Source: an uncultured Prochlorococcus sp. | GTDB taxonomy: Bacteria; Cyanobacteriota; Cyanobacteriia; PCC-6307; Cyanobiaceae | Direction of reading: 5' to 3' | DNA: 64,000 nucleotides | NCBI GenBank assembly: GCA_902616595.1 | Contig: CACMTJ010000004.1 | Location: 35,356 to 99,355 of the forward strand | Shown: positions 24,246 through 36,073 of the stretch, one piece after another | How the letters are laid out: every line of letters begins with the position of its first letter | How positions within the stretch are numbered: position 1 is the stretch's first letter | Program-made: the position numbers and the translations under genes | Notes under the pieces: model-generated | Told to the model about the DNA's origin: nothing | The model's input: the letters and a program-made list of their open reading frames with translations, nothing else | Databases searched by the model: none

Positions 24246-25886
24246 TTAATTTGCAGGATTAGGTAGAAATTTATTATCAGAATTCTCTAAATTATCAAAT
24301 TGTGGATGAATTGAATTTTTTTTCTCAGAAAATACAAGTCTATTTAAAGCATTAACGTAAGCATTTGCTGCAGCAACTACAACGTCTGTATCAGCAGAAT
24401 GACCAGAATATATCTTATTATCCCTTCTTATTCTTATTGTTACTTCTCCCAAAGCATCAATTCCTTCTGTTACCGACTTAACAGAAAATTCAATTAATTC
24501 ATTAGGAACTTTAGCTAATTTATTTAAAGCCTCGCATACAGCATCAACGGGCCCAGTCCCTATTGATACTGCAGTATCTTCACTATTATCTTCCGTGTTT
24601 AGAAGCGAAATGGTGGCAGTAGGTTTAGAGGCGTTACCACAACTTACTTGTACAAGACTTAATTGAAATTTAGCTTCAGGGAGCTGAACTTGTTCACTGA
24701 CAATTGCTTCTAAGTCTCTATCAGTAATTTCTCTTTTTCTGTCAGCTAAATCCTTAAAACGAGCAAAAGCATCATTTAAATCTTCTCTGCTCAAGTCATA
24801 TCCCATCTCTTCTAATCTTGCTCTTACCGCACTTCTTCCACTAAGTTTCCCTAAAGATATTTTGTTATCATTCAAACCAACAGTTTTTGCATCAATAATT
24901 TCGTAAGTGAGTCTATTTTTTAAAACACCATCCTGATGAATTCCTGACTCATGAGCAAATGCATTAGCTCCCACAATTGCTTTATTAGGTTGTACAGTCA
25001 TTCCAGTTAGGTTAGAAACAAGTCTAGAGGTTTTTGTTATTTCTTCTGTTCTTATAGCCGTAAGAGGAGTTGGGGAATTTGGATTTCTTTTAAAAAAACT
25101 ATTAAAAAAACTTTTCCTAACATGAAGTGCCATTACTAATTCTTCTAGAGAGGCATTCCCGGCTCTTTCACCAATTCCATTAATAGTACATTCTAGTTGT
25201 CTTGCTCCATTTTTTACTGCCTCAAGAAAATTTGCTACTGCTAACCCCAAATCATTATGACCATGTACTGAAATTACAGCCTCATCAATATTTGGAACAT
25301 TTTTATTTATATCGGCAATTAGTTTGCCAAATTCACTAGGAGTTGTAAATCCAACAGTATCAGGGATATTTATTGTTGACGCTCCTGCATTAATTGCTAC
25401 TTGAATCACTTCGTATAAAAATTCAGGATCACTCCTTGAGGCATCTTCACAAGAAAACTCAACATCATCTACTAAGGATTTTGCATAATTAACCATTTCC
25501 GGAACTATCTGAAGAACATCTTTTCTGGATTTTTTAAGTTTATGTTGAAGATGAATATCACTTGTCGCAATAAAAGTATGTATTCTTTTCTTGGGAGCTG
25601 GACTTACTGCTTCATAACATGCTTTTATATCTCCTTTAGACGCTCTAGCCAAACCGCATATTATAGGGCCATTTTCTTTCCCTACAGCATTAGCAATTTT
25701 ATTAACGGCTTTAAAATCTCCTGGACTTGCGAAAGGGAATCCAGCTTCAATAACATCTACTCCTAATCTTGCTAATTGATGGGCGATAGCAAGTTTCTCT
25801 TCGAGATTTAAACTGGCACCAGGAGATTGCTCTCCATCTCGAAGAGTCGTATCAAATATCAAAATTCTTCCAGGATCTTTTGACAT
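24246..25886 (-). CDS. leuA: 2-isopropylmalate synthase
   Basis: [53 protein letters not shown]. Confidence 0.97.
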   Translation of the reverse strand: MSKDPGRILIFDTTLRDGEQSPGASLNLEEKLAIAHQLARLGVDVIEAGFPFASPGDFKAVNKIANAVGKENGPIICGLARASKGDIKACYEAVSPAPKKRIHTFIATSDIHLQHKLKKSRKDVLQIVPEMVNYAKSLVDDVEFSCEDASRSDPEFLYEVIQVAINAGASTINIPDTVGFTTPSEFGKLIADINKNVPNIDEAVISVHGHNDLGLAVANFLEAVKNGARQLECTINGIGERAGNASLEELVMALHVRKSFFNSFFKRNPNSPTPLTAIRTEEITKTSRLVSNLTGMTVQPNKAIVGANAFAHESGIHQDGVLKNRLTYEIIDAKTVGLNDNKISLGKLSGRSAVRARLEEMGYDLSREDLNDAFARFKDLADRKREITDRDLEAIVSEQVQLPEAKFQLSLVQVSCGNASKPTATISLLNTEDNSEDTAVSIGTGPVDAVCEALNKLAKVPNELIEFSVKSVTEGIDALGEVTIRIRRDNKIYSGHSADTDVVVAAANAYVNALNRLVFSEKKNSIHPQFDNLENSDNKFLPNPAN

Positions 25887-26109
25887 CAGAGGGAATAAAC
25901 TAAACTTATATTAAGCTAATTAAAAAATTTTGACTAGATTTATTTTTATAAAAGCATGGTGAAAGTTTAATACTTAAATAATATTGGTTAAATTTCTGAA
26001 AAAAAAAATAAAAATTTTAAATTTTAAAGTATTCTTTTAGGATTAAACCTTCTTTTTATAAAAAATAATTTCGAATTTTTATAAAACTAGAGGAATAAAT
26101 TTTAAAAGT

Positions 26110-27693
26110 ATGAATGGGCAATACTCTAACATTGATACTCTTGGCCAGTTAGCGATAGTTTTACATGCACATTTACCTTATGTCAGAAAAAATGAAAAAA
26201 ACTCCTTAGAAGAGGATTGGTTATTTCAGGCGATTTTGGAATGTTACATACCACTACTTCAATCGATAGAATCTTCCAAAAATGAAAATCCTGTAAATAC
26301 CAAACTTACTATTAGTTTGTCTCCAACATTATTATCACTTCTAAATAATAAAAAAATTCAAGAAACATTCCCTAGCTGGATTAAAACAAGAAATAATTTC
26401 TTAAACGAATTGCCATATGAAGAAAAAAATGCCTCTGCTTTTTTAATAAATAATCTTAATGATAAATACTTATATTGGCAAAAATGTTCTGGAAATTTAA
26501 TTGAGAAGTTTAGAGTTTTAAATAACTCTGGAAATTTGGATATTCTTACTTGTGCTGCTACACATGGATATTTGCCAATTTTAAGGGAGAATCCAGAAAC
26601 TGTTAAAGGACAAATCAATACAGCAATTAGGAATCATGAAAATATTTTTGGAACTAAGCCTTTAGGTATCTGGTTACCTGAATGTGCATATTATGAAAAT
26701 TTAGATGAAATTTTATTTAATTCAGGAATTAGATATGCAATCTTAGATGGTCACGGTATTTTAAACGCCACACCAAGGCCTAGGTATGGTGTGTATGCTC
26801 CAATATGCTCAAAAAAAGGAGTCGCGTTCTTTGGAAGAGACAGTGAGTCAACTTTACCAGTTTGGTCTGCAAAGGATGGGTTCCCGGGAGATAAGGTTTA
26901 TAGAGAATTTCATAAAGATTTAGGATGGGAATTACCTATCTCCAAACTCCAAAAGCAAGGTATCTCAACTAAAAGACCTTTGGGTTTAAAGTTTTATAAG
27001 ATTACAGATGATAAGTTACCGTTAGGGGAAAAGGCGTTTTACTTAGAAAATGAGGCTAAAAAGAAGGTTGCAGAACATGCTGATTCTTATCTTCTCGCGA
27101 GATCAGAACAATTAAAAAAATTAACATTATCCTCTTCCTTTAAGCCTTTATTGGTGGCTCCTTTTGATGCAGAGTTATTTGGTCATTGGTGGTATGAGGG
27201 TCCTTCTTTTATTGAAAATATTTTAAAAAACTCTAGTAAATATTCAATTAAGCTTACAAATTTAAAAGAATTCTTAATTCAAAAGCCGAATCTTCAGATT
27301 TGCGATCCATCACCATCAAGTTGGGGACAAGGAGGTTACCATGACTACTGGATTAATGATGCAAATGCGTGGATTGTTCCTGAAATCACTAAAGCGGGCT
27401 CAACTTTTGTTGATTTATGCTCTAAAAATTTTAATAATGACCTATCTACAAGACTTTTCAAGCAAGCAGCAAGAGAATTACTTCTCTCTGAGTCCTCTGA
27501 TTGGAGTTTTATACTAAGAGCTGGAACTACAACTGAACTTGCAAAAGAGAGGATAGAAAGACATTTGTTCAGGTTCTGGAAAATAGTTGAAATGATTAAA
27601 AATGATTCCAATATTAATTTAAAATTTCTTGAAGATATTGAGGAAGAAGATAAAGTTTTCCCAGATATTAATATTGATGATTGGCGAAAATAA
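26110..27693 (+). CDS. Glycoside hydrolase family 57 (branching-enzyme-like)
   Basis: LAIVLHAHLPYVR, GIWLPECAYY, APFDAELFGHWWYEGP. Confidence 0.93.
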   Translation: MNGQYSNIDTLGQLAIVLHAHLPYVRKNEKNSLEEDWLFQAILECYIPLLQSIESSKNENPVNTKLTISLSPTLLSLLNNKKIQETFPSWIKTRNNFLNELPYEEKNASAFLINNLNDKYLYWQKCSGNLIEKFRVLNNSGNLDILTCAATHGYLPILRENPETVKGQINTAIRNHENIFGTKPLGIWLPECAYYENLDEILFNSGIRYAILDGHGILNATPRPRYGVYAPICSKKGVAFFGRDSESTLPVWSAKDGFPGDKVYREFHKDLGWELPISKLQKQGISTKRPLGLKFYKITDDKLPLGEKAFYLENEAKKKVAEHADSYLLARSEQLKKLTLSSSFKPLLVAPFDAELFGHWWYEGPSFIENILKNSSKYSIKLTNLKEFLIQKPNLQICDPSPSSWGQGGYHDYWINDANAWIVPEITKAGSTFVDLCSKNFNNDLSTRLFKQAARELLLSESSDWSFILRAGTTTELAKERIERHLFRFWKIVEMIKNDSNINLKFLEDIEEEDKVFPDINIDDWRK

Positions 27694-27699
27694 AAATTA

Positions 27700-28911
27700 C
27701 TAATTCAACTTAAGCATTCCTAGTTTTACTTTTAGAGGTGAATTTATAAACATCTTACTCATCACGTAAATTAGTTTTGGAAGTGGAAGTGTATTAGTAA
27801 GAAAACCTACCCATTCATTGGTAGATAATCTAAAGAAATTTGAGAAAAAGCTTCTTAATCTACTTTCGTCAAAACTCATCAGTCTTCTTAAACCATATTG
27901 GTAAAGTTTATGCCTTTGTATTAACTCGTAAGGCCATAGGATCTCCCAACCTTTTGTTGCCAGTTCAAGGGAACTGAGATTAGGTTCTTTTAAAAAGATT
28001 GCTAATTTTTTTGCAAGGAGTGGAGCTCTTCTTAGTAAAGATCCGATCATGTACCCTGATGCAGGATGCACCATGCTTGCAGACCCTCCAAAACCAAGTA
28101 CAAATTGTTTCTTAAATGGGAGGGGTAAATTCATTGGAAAAAGGCAATTCTCTTCATGAAAAATTTCACTTACCTGAATACCCTTGCTGTTCAATCTTTT
28201 AAAAAGTCTTTTTTTGAGATTCTCTTGGGATAAGGCAGGATAACTAGCTAATGATGTTTCTTCAACAAAAAAAGTTTCATTTCCAAGATCCATTGCATAA
28301 AGAAAAGAAGGAGATGATAACTTTTCTTCTTTGTTTAAATGATCTGGACGGAAATCCATTAAAACAAACTGATCTTTTTTAACTGGTGGAGATGAAAATT
28401 TACCGACAATCCCATACGCAGCTTGTTGAGCGATTTCATTTTGGAATGGTCTTTTTATGAAATTACTTTTATGACCACTTGCGTCAATGACTAACCTCGC
28501 CTTTATTCTTAGACCTGAAAAACAAATTACTTCAGATAGTTTATTTTTCTCTTTAATATCTTTTGCTGTTTCATTCAACCACTCAATCCCGTTAGACTTT
28601 TTTAAAAGTTCATTTTGAAAAGCTTCTTGATTTATCAAACCATAATCGTAATTATGTTTTGTAGGATTATCACCCTTTTTATTTTCGCCATTTCCAAAAA
28701 AACTAACTGTTTCGGACCACCGATGAGATAACAAAGACTCTAATCCTAATTCCTCTAATTCAGAAGCCCAAATGCCATATGTATTCTCCCATTTTTCATT
28801 TGGTGATTTAGTTGATATACCCTTAATATTTAGATTTTGTTTGGCTAATTCTGAAGCCAAGCATAGTGCTGCAGGCCCGGAACCTAAAATTAGAATATCA
28901 AGTATTTCCAT
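27700..28911 (-). CDS. crtL: Lycopene cyclase (probably beta type)
   Basis: LGSGPAALCLASELA, TYGIWASELEELGLES, VIDASGHKSN, LGFGGSASMVHPASGYMI. Confidence 0.85.
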   Translation of the reverse strand: MEILDILILGSGPAALCLASELAKQNLNIKGISTKSPNEKWENTYGIWASELEELGLESLLSHRWSETVSFFGNGENKKGDNPTKHNYDYGLINQEAFQNELLKKSNGIEWLNETAKDIKEKNKLSEVICFSGLRIKARLVIDASGHKSNFIKRPFQNEIAQQAAYGIVGKFSSPPVKKDQFVLMDFRPDHLNKEEKLSSPSFLYAMDLGNETFFVEETSLASYPALSQENLKKRLFKRLNSKGIQVSEIFHEENCLFPMNLPLPFKKQFVLGFGGSASMVHPASGYMIGSLLRRAPLLAKKLAIFLKEPNLSSLELATKGWEILWPYELIQRHKLYQYGLRRLMSFDESRLRSFFSNFFRLSTNEWVGFLTNTLPLPKLIYVMSKMFINSPLKVKLGMLKLN

Positions 28912-28934
28912 ATTATCTAATAAAACATTTTCTT

Positions 28935-31532
28935 TTAATTTTCTTTGCCATGGTTTAATTGGTCTGTTTCTTCTGTTTGTTCATGAGGAACTAATACAAC
29001 TTCTGATAAATGATCACCCTCATCTAATCTTTGTAATTTTACTCCGGTAGCGGCTCTAGATTGCTGGGATATTTTATCTGCGTTTGTTCTAACTATCACG
29101 CCTTTTTCGGTCACAAAAAGTAATTCTTCCCCTTCTCCAAGGACCTTCAAACAAACTAATACATCATCTTTAATTCTGAATTTTATCGCTCTCAAACCCA
29201 TGCCCGCTCTTTTTTGTAATCTAAATTGAGTTACTGGTACTCTTTTACCTAGTCCAAATGCACTGGCTATTAGTACCCAAGGACCTTGTGAAGAGTTAAC
29301 TTCAAGATTTTCATCAGACTCTTTATGGAGATCTTCACTTTTAGCTAATTGATCAACTAAATCAGATGTTAAAACATCCATAGATACAAGATTGTCTCCT
29401 TTCCTAAGGTTCATAGATTTAACCCCCCTTGCCGTCCTGCCTAGTGGCCTTAATTCGTTAATATCTAGTCTGAAATGAATCGCCATTCCCGTTCTTGATC
29501 CAATCAAAACACTGTCACCTTCTTTTGATAATCTAACCCAAGTTAAAGCATCTCCATCCTCTAGATTAATTGCTATTAAACCATTTGATCGGATTTTTGA
29601 GAAAGCAGAAAGTGAAGTTCTTTTTATAAATCCAGCCTTAGTTAGCATTAATAGATAACAATCATTATCAAAAGAATCTACTGCAACTAGCGAGGTTATC
29701 TTTTCTTCTCTTGGTATTGGGAGAAGTTGAACTGATGGAGTACCCTTAGCTGTTCTGCTACTCATGGGAACTCTATATGCTGGCAGAGCATAAGATACCC
29801 CTCTATCACTAAATAGCAAAAGAGTATCATGATCATTGCAGCTTATAAATAGTTTTACTTCATCATCTTCTTGTGTCTTTGTTCCAGCTTTACCTCTAGA
29901 CCCACGACTTGTAGATTCGAATTCATTAACAGGCATTCTTTTTAAATAACCCGCTTCAGTAAATAAAACTACAGATCTGTCATTTGCGATAAGGTCAATA
30001 TCATCCAGACCACCGCCTAAATCAAGTATTTCTGTTTTTCTTGGTGAGGAAAATCTTTCATCAATTTTATTAAGTTCTTCAAGAATAATTTCAAAAATTC
30101 TTTCTTTACTATTCAATATTTGCTTATATAAGTTGATTTTTCTGGTTAACTCATTATGTTCCCCTTTGATTTTATCTGCTTCTAATGCTGTTAATCTTCT
30201 TAATTGCATTTGTAAAATAGCTTCTGACTGTGTGGGAGATAACTCATGATCAGTTTGTAATTTTTCTCTGGCTGAAACTGTATCTTTTGCTGATCTAATT
30301 AGATTAATAATCTCATCCATAGAGCCCAATGCTAATAAAAGGCCTTTTACAATATGATCCCTTTCCTCAGCCTTTTTTAATAAAAATCCTGTTCTTCGCT
30401 TTATTGTCTCCACTCGGAAGTCTAGAAATACATCTAACATTTTCCTGAGTGAAAGTGTTGTGGGCTCTCCTTTTACTAAAGCAAGGATATTTGCACTAAA
30501 GTTATTTTGTAGAGGTGTTAACTTAAATAAATTATTTAAAACTACTTGTGGGTAGGCATCCCTTTTTAGTTCAATAACAATCCTCATTCCGTCGCGATCA
30601 CTTTCATCTCTAATATCAGAAATTCCTTCTAATTTTTTTTCATTGACCAAGTCAGCAATTCTTTCTATCAATGCCGCTTTGTTAGTTTGAAATGGGAGCT
30701 CTGTGATTATTACTGCATCTTTTTCTGCTCTACCACTGGATTTAATTTGCTCAATATTTGCTACACCTCTCATGGTTATAGAACCCCTCCCTGTTTTGAA
30801 AGTTTCTCTGATACCATCTCTGCCTAATATTTGACCACCTGTGGGAAAATCAGGACCTTTAATTATTTCAAAAAGTTCTCTATCTTCAATCGAAGGGTTA
30901 TTGATGATTGATTTAAGACCATTAATTAATTCCCCTAAGTTATGAGGTGGAATATTAGTTGCCATTCCTACTGCTATTCCAGAAGATCCATTTAGTAGTA
31001 GTTGAGGAATCCTAGCAGGTAAAACTGTTGGTTCTTGCTGAGAACCGTCAAAATTATCGGCGAAATCTACAGTTTCAGATTCAATATCCTCTAATAAACT
31101 TTCATCTGTAAGAGATTGTAAACGAGATTCTGTATATCTCATTGCTGCTGGAGGGTCATTATCAACAGAACCAAAGTTTCCATGGCCATCTATGAGTGGC
31201 ATCCTCATAGAGAAATCCTGAGCCATCCTAACCAAAGCATCATATACAGCAGTATCGCCATGAGGGTGGTATTTACCTAGTACTTCTCCAACAACTCTTG
31301 CACATTTTCTGTATGGTCTACCGCTAGTTAAACCAAGTTCATACATTGCATAAAGAATTCTTCTATGAACAGGTTTTAATCCATCTCTTGCATCTGGAAG
31401 AGCACGACCGACTATAACGCTCATTGCATACTCAAGATATGAGCGAGACATCTCGTTTCTTAGGTCAGTCTGAATAATTCGGTCGTTATCTTCGCTTAAT
31501 CCTGAATTATCAGAATCTAAAATATCAGACAT
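28935..31532 (-). CDS. gyrA: DNA gyrase subunit A
   Basis: [56 protein letters not shown], GyrA C-terminal blades. Confidence 0.96.
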   Translation of the reverse strand: MSDILDSDNSGLSEDNDRIIQTDLRNEMSRSYLEYAMSVIVGRALPDARDGLKPVHRRILYAMYELGLTSGRPYRKCARVVGEVLGKYHPHGDTAVYDALVRMAQDFSMRMPLIDGHGNFGSVDNDPPAAMRYTESRLQSLTDESLLEDIESETVDFADNFDGSQQEPTVLPARIPQLLLNGSSGIAVGMATNIPPHNLGELINGLKSIINNPSIEDRELFEIIKGPDFPTGGQILGRDGIRETFKTGRGSITMRGVANIEQIKSSGRAEKDAVIITELPFQTNKAALIERIADLVNEKKLEGISDIRDESDRDGMRIVIELKRDAYPQVVLNNLFKLTPLQNNFSANILALVKGEPTTLSLRKMLDVFLDFRVETIKRRTGFLLKKAEERDHIVKGLLLALGSMDEIINLIRSAKDTVSAREKLQTDHELSPTQSEAILQMQLRRLTALEADKIKGEHNELTRKINLYKQILNSKERIFEIILEELNKIDERFSSPRKTEILDLGGGLDDIDLIANDRSVVLFTEAGYLKRMPVNEFESTSRGSRGKAGTKTQEDDEVKLFISCNDHDTLLLFSDRGVSYALPAYRVPMSSRTAKGTPSVQLLPIPREEKITSLVAVDSFDNDCYLLMLTKAGFIKRTSLSAFSKIRSNGLIAINLEDGDALTWVRLSKEGDSVLIGSRTGMAIHFRLDINELRPLGRTARGVKSMNLRKGDNLVSMDVLTSDLVDQLAKSEDLHKESDENLEVNSSQGPWVLIASAFGLGKRVPVTQFRLQKRAGMGLRAIKFRIKDDVLVCLKVLGEGEELLFVTEKGVIVRTNADKISQQSRAATGVKLQRLDEGDHLSEVVLVPHEQTEETDQLNHGKEN

Positions 31533-31711
31533 ATAAAAATCCTTTTTTTAATAATAATCGCTGATTGTCATATTGAATAAAAAAAAATATTTATTTAATT
31601 CCCAAATACTCACATTTACACACAAATCAAAATAAAACCTGTTGTTTTTGAATAAACCTTGGCTTATTACCCCTTTAGTTGTTAATTTAATCAGAATAAA
31701 GTAAAAATTTC

Positions 31712-32875
31712 GTGAATATTGATCTTGGTTTAAATAAAAAAGTCAGAAGGGCTTATGGCATCGATGAAATAGCTTTAGTCCCTGGGAATAGAACACTAGA
31801 TTATGATTTGACTGATCCTTCTTGGTCAATAGGCGATATCAATAGAGAAGTTCCGATCGTAGCTAGTGCCATGGACAGTGTTGTCGATGTCCATACGGCT
31901 GTAGAACTTACAAAATTAGGTTCTATAGGGGTTATTAATATGGAGGGTATACAAACAAGGTATGAAAATCCTGATGAAATATTGAATCAAATAGCATCAG
32001 TCGGGAAAAATGATTTTGTACCATTAATGCAGAAGATATACAGTGAACCCGTCAAGGAGGGATTGATTTTACAAAGAATAAATGAGGTCAAAGAAGGTGG
32101 AGGAATCGCTGCTTTTAGTGGGACTCCCCAAGCTGCTATTAAGTTTAAAGAAACACTTAATGATTCCAAAATAGATTTATTTTTTCTTCAAGGAACAGTT
32201 GTTTCAACTGAACATCTTGGTTTGAAAGGTAAGGAAACCTTAAATATTAAAAATCTTTGCCAATCTATGAATGTTCCAGTTATAGCGGGAAATTGTGTTA
32301 CTTACGAAGTCGCAAAACTTCTCATGGACGCAGGAGTTGCAGGATTAATGGTTGGGATAGGACCTGGAGCGGCATGTACATCAAGAGGAGTACTTGGAAT
32401 TGGGATTCCTCAAGCAACTGCAATTGCTGATTGTAGTGCGGCCAGAAATGATTATTTTCAAGAAAGTGGTCGTTATATTCCTATTATTGGTGATGGAGGG
32501 ATTGTGACGGGCGGAGATATCTGTAAATGTTTAGCATGTGGAGCAGATGCTGTAATGATTGGATCCCCAATAGCTAAATCCTCAAACGCTCCAGGTAAAG
32601 GATTTCACTGGGGCATGGCTACTCCAAGTCCAGTATTGCCAAGGGGCACAAGAATTGAAGTTGGTTCTACAGGATCCTTAGAAAGAATAATTAAAGGCCC
32701 TGCATTACTTGATGATGGGACACATAACTTATTAGGAGCCATTAGAACCTCAATGAGTACTCTAGGGGCAAAAAATATTAAAGAAATGCAAGAAGTTGAA
32801 ATAGTCATTGCACCATCGCTTCTTACAGAGGGTAAGGTTTATCAAAAAGCTCAGCAGCTTGGGATGGGTAAGTAG
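31712..32875 (+). CDS. guaB: IMP dehydrogenase family protein (GTG start)
   Basis: VASAMDSVVDVHTAVEL, GIGPGAACTSRGVLGIGIPQ, GDGGIVTGGDICK. Confidence 0.93.
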   Translation: MNIDLGLNKKVRRAYGIDEIALVPGNRTLDYDLTDPSWSIGDINREVPIVASAMDSVVDVHTAVELTKLGSIGVINMEGIQTRYENPDEILNQIASVGKNDFVPLMQKIYSEPVKEGLILQRINEVKEGGGIAAFSGTPQAAIKFKETLNDSKIDLFFLQGTVVSTEHLGLKGKETLNIKNLCQSMNVPVIAGNCVTYEVAKLLMDAGVAGLMVGIGPGAACTSRGVLGIGIPQATAIADCSAARNDYFQESGRYIPIIGDGGIVTGGDICKCLACGADAVMIGSPIAKSSNAPGKGFHWGMATPSPVLPRGTRIEVGSTGSLERIIKGPALLDDGTHNLLGAIRTSMSTLGAKNIKEMQEVEIVIAPSLLTEGKVYQKAQQLGMGK

Positions 32876-32960
32876 TTCATTTAGAGCAAAATTATAAAAC
32901 CTTACTGAATTAATTATTAAATTGGAAAAATTTTCTAATTAGGAGTTATTATAAAATGAT

Positions 32961-33014
32961 GGGGGAAACCCCATACTCCTCACACACTAAATCGCCCGAT
33001 TAATCGGGCTTTTT
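32961..33014 (+). ncRNA. yfr1: Yfr1 small RNA
   Basis: GGGGGAAACCCC hairpin, unpaired ACTCCTCACACAC (32975-32987), terminator CGCCCGATTAATCGGGCTTTTTT; located between guaB and trxA as described for cyanobacterial Yfr1. Confidence 0.93.
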
Positions 33015-33106
33015 TAGATATTTTGTTACTTATATTATTTTATCTGTAATGAAATCATCACTTAAAAGAATTGCCTGCTAAATTTTCAAAAAGGAATACT
33101 TAAATT

Positions 33107-33430
33107 ATGTCATCAGCTCCAGCCGTAACTGATTCTTCATTTGACAAGGATGTACTGCAAAGTGATCTACCAGTATTGGTTGATTTTTGGGCACCATGGT
33201 GCGGTCCTTGTAGGATGGTCGCTCCAGTTGTAGAAGAAATCTCAAAAGACTTTGAAGGTAAAATTAAAGTTTTTAAATTAAATACCGATGAAAACCCAAA
33301 TGTAGCCAGCCAATATGGAATTAGAAGTATTCCTACATTAATGATCTTCAAAGGTGGTCAAAAGGTTGATACCGTTGTGGGCGCTGTGCCAAAAGCAACT
33401 CTTTCGAGCACTTTAACTAAGCATTTATAA
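33107..33430 (+). CDS. trxA: Thioredoxin
   Basis: [16 protein letters not shown] active site. Confidence 0.97.
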   Translation: MSSAPAVTDSSFDKDVLQSDLPVLVDFWAPWCGPCRMVAPVVEEISKDFEGKIKVFKLNTDENPNVASQYGIRSIPTLMIFKGGQKVDTVVGAVPKATLSSTLTKHL

Positions 33431-33441
33431 ATTTAAAACCT

Positions 33442-34059
33442 TTGCATAAAATTGGACTAATAGACTATGGAATGGGTAATATTCATTCTGTAACAAAATC
33501 TCTAGAAAGTCTTGGAGAAGAAATTATATTAATTAAAAACTTTAATGATTCCAATCTTTGTAAGGCGATAATACTTCCTGGGGTTGGAGCATTTGATCCA
33601 GCGATGAATAATCTCATAAATACTAATTTGATAACTGATTTGAAAAATTGGATTAAAAGTGGTAAGTCCTTTTTTGGGATATGTTTAGGTCTTCAACTCC
33701 TTTTTGAATCTAGTGATGAAGGAAAAGTTCAAGGGCTGGGGATTTTAAAAGGAAAAATAAAAAAAATACCCAATATTGTTAACCAAAGAATCCCTCACAT
33801 GGGTTGGTGCCAACTTTTACCTACAAAAAAAAATACTTTATTTGGGATTGAAGAATTAAATAATTGGGTCTATTTTGTACATTCCTATCATGCGATCCCA
33901 GATGACTTAAATATTATTGCAGCTCAGGTTGATTATGGTTCTGAAAAATTAACTGCAATGATTGAGAATGATAATTTATTGGCCTGTCAATTTCATCCAG
34001 AAAAATCTGGAAAAACCGGTGAAAAACTTTTGAGAAGATGGCTGAGTAATATTCAATAA
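33442..34059 (+). CDS. hisH: Imidazole glycerol phosphate synthase subunit HisH (TTG start)
   Basis: IDYGMGNIHSV, FFGICLGLQLLFE, QFHPEKSGKTG. Confidence 0.95.
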   Translation: MHKIGLIDYGMGNIHSVTKSLESLGEEIILIKNFNDSNLCKAIILPGVGAFDPAMNNLINTNLITDLKNWIKSGKSFFGICLGLQLLFESSDEGKVQGLGILKGKIKKIPNIVNQRIPHMGWCQLLPTKKNTLFGIEELNNWVYFVHSYHAIPDDLNIIAAQVDYGSEKLTAMIENDNLLACQFHPEKSGKTGEKLLRRWLSNIQ

Positions 34060-34072
34060 CAGATGCTTAGGG

Positions 34073-34672
34073 ATGAAGACTAACTTAAGATTAATAGGCG
34101 GTAAAAAACTTCAAAGTCCAAATAATTCTTATACAAGACCTACAACTTTGAGAGTGAGAGAGGCCATATTTAACATATTGAACAATAGAGTTGAAAATAG
34201 TAACTGGTTAGATTTATTTAGTGGAACAGGGGCAATATCTTGTGAAGCATATAATCACGGGGCAAGCAAAATAATTGCAATTGAAAAAAACAAAATCAAC
34301 TCACAAATTTGCTTAGAAAATTTACTCTCGTTGGAGAATATAGAAAACAGGAGAAATGATATCGAAGTTATTTGTAAAGACGTTTTGAAATGGACAAAAC
34401 CAAATTATGAGAGAAACTTATTATCTAAAAATATGGATTTAAACAAATTAAAATTTGATTTTGTTTATCTAGATCCTCCCTATGATGTGGATTTCCATGA
34501 ATTAGTTTTAAATCAATTATTCAATTGCGATTTTTTAAAAAAAGATTCAACAGTTATTTGTGAACATTCTCCAAACCTATTTATTAAAAAAAGTGCTTTA
34601 TGGGAAACTATAGATGTAAGAAATTATGGGCAGTCAAGATTAACATTTTTAATCAATGTCCAGCATCCCTGA
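34073..34672 (+). CDS. rsmD: 16S rRNA (guanine966-N2)-methyltransferase RsmD
   Basis: [37 protein letters not shown]. Confidence 0.93.
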   Translation: MKTNLRLIGGKKLQSPNNSYTRPTTLRVREAIFNILNNRVENSNWLDLFSGTGAISCEAYNHGASKIIAIEKNKINSQICLENLLSLENIENRRNDIEVICKDVLKWTKPNYERNLLSKNMDLNKLKFDFVYLDPPYDVDFHELVLNQLFNCDFLKKDSTVICEHSPNLFIKKSALWETIDVRNYGQSRLTFLINVQHP

Positions 34673-34768
34673 TCCTCTTCTGTATTGATTCCATGCACTT
34701 ACGAATAATCCAAGAAGAGTTATTGGTACTAAACCTAAAACAATTCCACATAGAAGAGGCTCGATCAT
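34649..34768 (-). CDS. petG: Cytochrome b6-f complex subunit V
   Basis: Read from sequence, absent from ORF track: [39 protein letters not shown] (39 aa), typical PetG. Confidence 0.96.
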   Translation of the reverse strand: MIEPLLCGIVLGLVPITLLGLFVSAWNQYRRGSGMLDID

Positions 34769-34822
34769 TTTTTGCCTTTTTTTAATTTCTTATTCACAAT
34801 TGTTACATAGAGACTATTTTTT

Positions 34823-35209
34823 GTGTCAACATCTTCATCAACTGCAGCAGAAAGAGACTTTAAAAGAGAATTCTCAAAAATCGTTTTTATTGTATTTGTA
34901 GTTTTAATGATTTGTTTTTCAATATTTTTCGTAAAACATCAAGAAAATAACAAATATATTATTGAAACTCTTGAGCTTAATGGCTCTGCTGAGAAAGGAG
35001 ATGCTCTTTTTAAGATAAATTGTGTTGGATGTCATGGAATTACAGCAAGAGGATTAGTGGGGCCAGACTTACACTCAGTAACTCAACGATTGAATGATAA
35101 AGAGATAATAAAACAAGTTACTGGAGGCCTAACTCCCCCAATGCCAAGTTTTGAAATTGATCCTGTAAATATGTCCAATTTATTAAAATATCTTCATAGC
35201 CTTGAATGA
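34823..35209 (+). CDS. cytM: Membrane-anchored c-type cytochrome, CytM-like (GTG start)
   Basis: TM segment IVFIVFVVLMICFSIFF, heme motif CVGCHG, distal Met in PPMPSF. Confidence 0.75.
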   Translation: MSTSSSTAAERDFKREFSKIVFIVFVVLMICFSIFFVKHQENNKYIIETLELNGSAEKGDALFKINCVGCHGITARGLVGPDLHSVTQRLNDKEIIKQVTGGLTPPMPSFEIDPVNMSNLLKYLHSLE

Positions 35210-35955
35210 TTTTGGGAAAAAATTTTTCTAATTTAAAGGTAATATTAGTTGAACCTAATGGTCCTTTAAATGTTGGGAGCGTTGCTAGATTATGCTCCAA
35301 CTTTGAAGTTGATGAATTAAGAATTGTTTCTCCTAAATGCGATATATATTCTTTAGAAGCAAAAAAAATGGCCCTTAAAGGTCAAAAATTTCTTGAAAAT
35401 TGTAAGATTTTTGATGATCTTCAAAAAGCAATTTTTGATTGTGACTTAGTTCTAGCATCTTGTGGAAGGATTGATGTAGATAAAGATTCATTTTTTGGAA
35501 CTTCTGAAGATATATTTGATTGGACTTTATCATTTAGAAGGATAAATAATTTAGCAATTATATTTGGAAGAGAAGATAGAGGTTTAACTAACGATGAATT
35601 GCTTATGGCAAATAAAACTTTTAATATCCCAACTTCTCAGAATAATCCTTCATTAAATCTTTCTCATGCAGTTTCAATAGCTTTGTATGAATTAAATAAG
35701 TCTTCAAAAAGAAACTTTGATCAAGAAATAAAAGTGTTTAATCTTGCATCATCAAAACAAATTCATGATTCGTTTTTGGAGATAGAGGAATTACTTTTGA
35801 AGGTTGGATATCTTTTAAAACATACTTCTAAGGTAAAAATCAGTAAATTTAAAAATTTTATTTTGAGGGCAAATACATCAATGCACGAAATAAATGTTTT
35901 AAGAGGAATTGTCCATCAAATAAACTGGTTTTTGAACAATTCAAAAAGAAACTAG
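35206..35955 (+). CDS. SpoU/TrmJ-family RNA methyltransferase
   Basis: VILVEPNGPLNVGSVARLCSNF, IIFGREDRGLTNDEL, NPSLNLSHAVSIALYEL. Confidence 0.92.
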   Translation: MILGKNFSNLKVILVEPNGPLNVGSVARLCSNFEVDELRIVSPKCDIYSLEAKKMALKGQKFLENCKIFDDLQKAIFDCDLVLASCGRIDVDKDSFFGTSEDIFDWTLSFRRINNLAIIFGREDRGLTNDELLMANKTFNIPTSQNNPSLNLSHAVSIALYELNKSSKRNFDQEIKVFNLASSKQIHDSFLEIEELLLKVGYLLKHTSKVKISKFKNFILRANTSMHEINVLRGIVHQINWFLNNSKRN

Positions 35956-36073
35956 CTACATAATTAATTTAGTTTTTATTTCTTTGTAGTTTTAATTTGA
36001 AAGGGATATTTACTAAAAACATTTTCTGAAGTAACATCTATTGATTATTTGAATATTTAAGAAAACTAAAACT

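Noticed and set aside
34600-34785. 61-aa plus ORF
   Set aside because: Antisense to petG and out of frame with the end of rsmD
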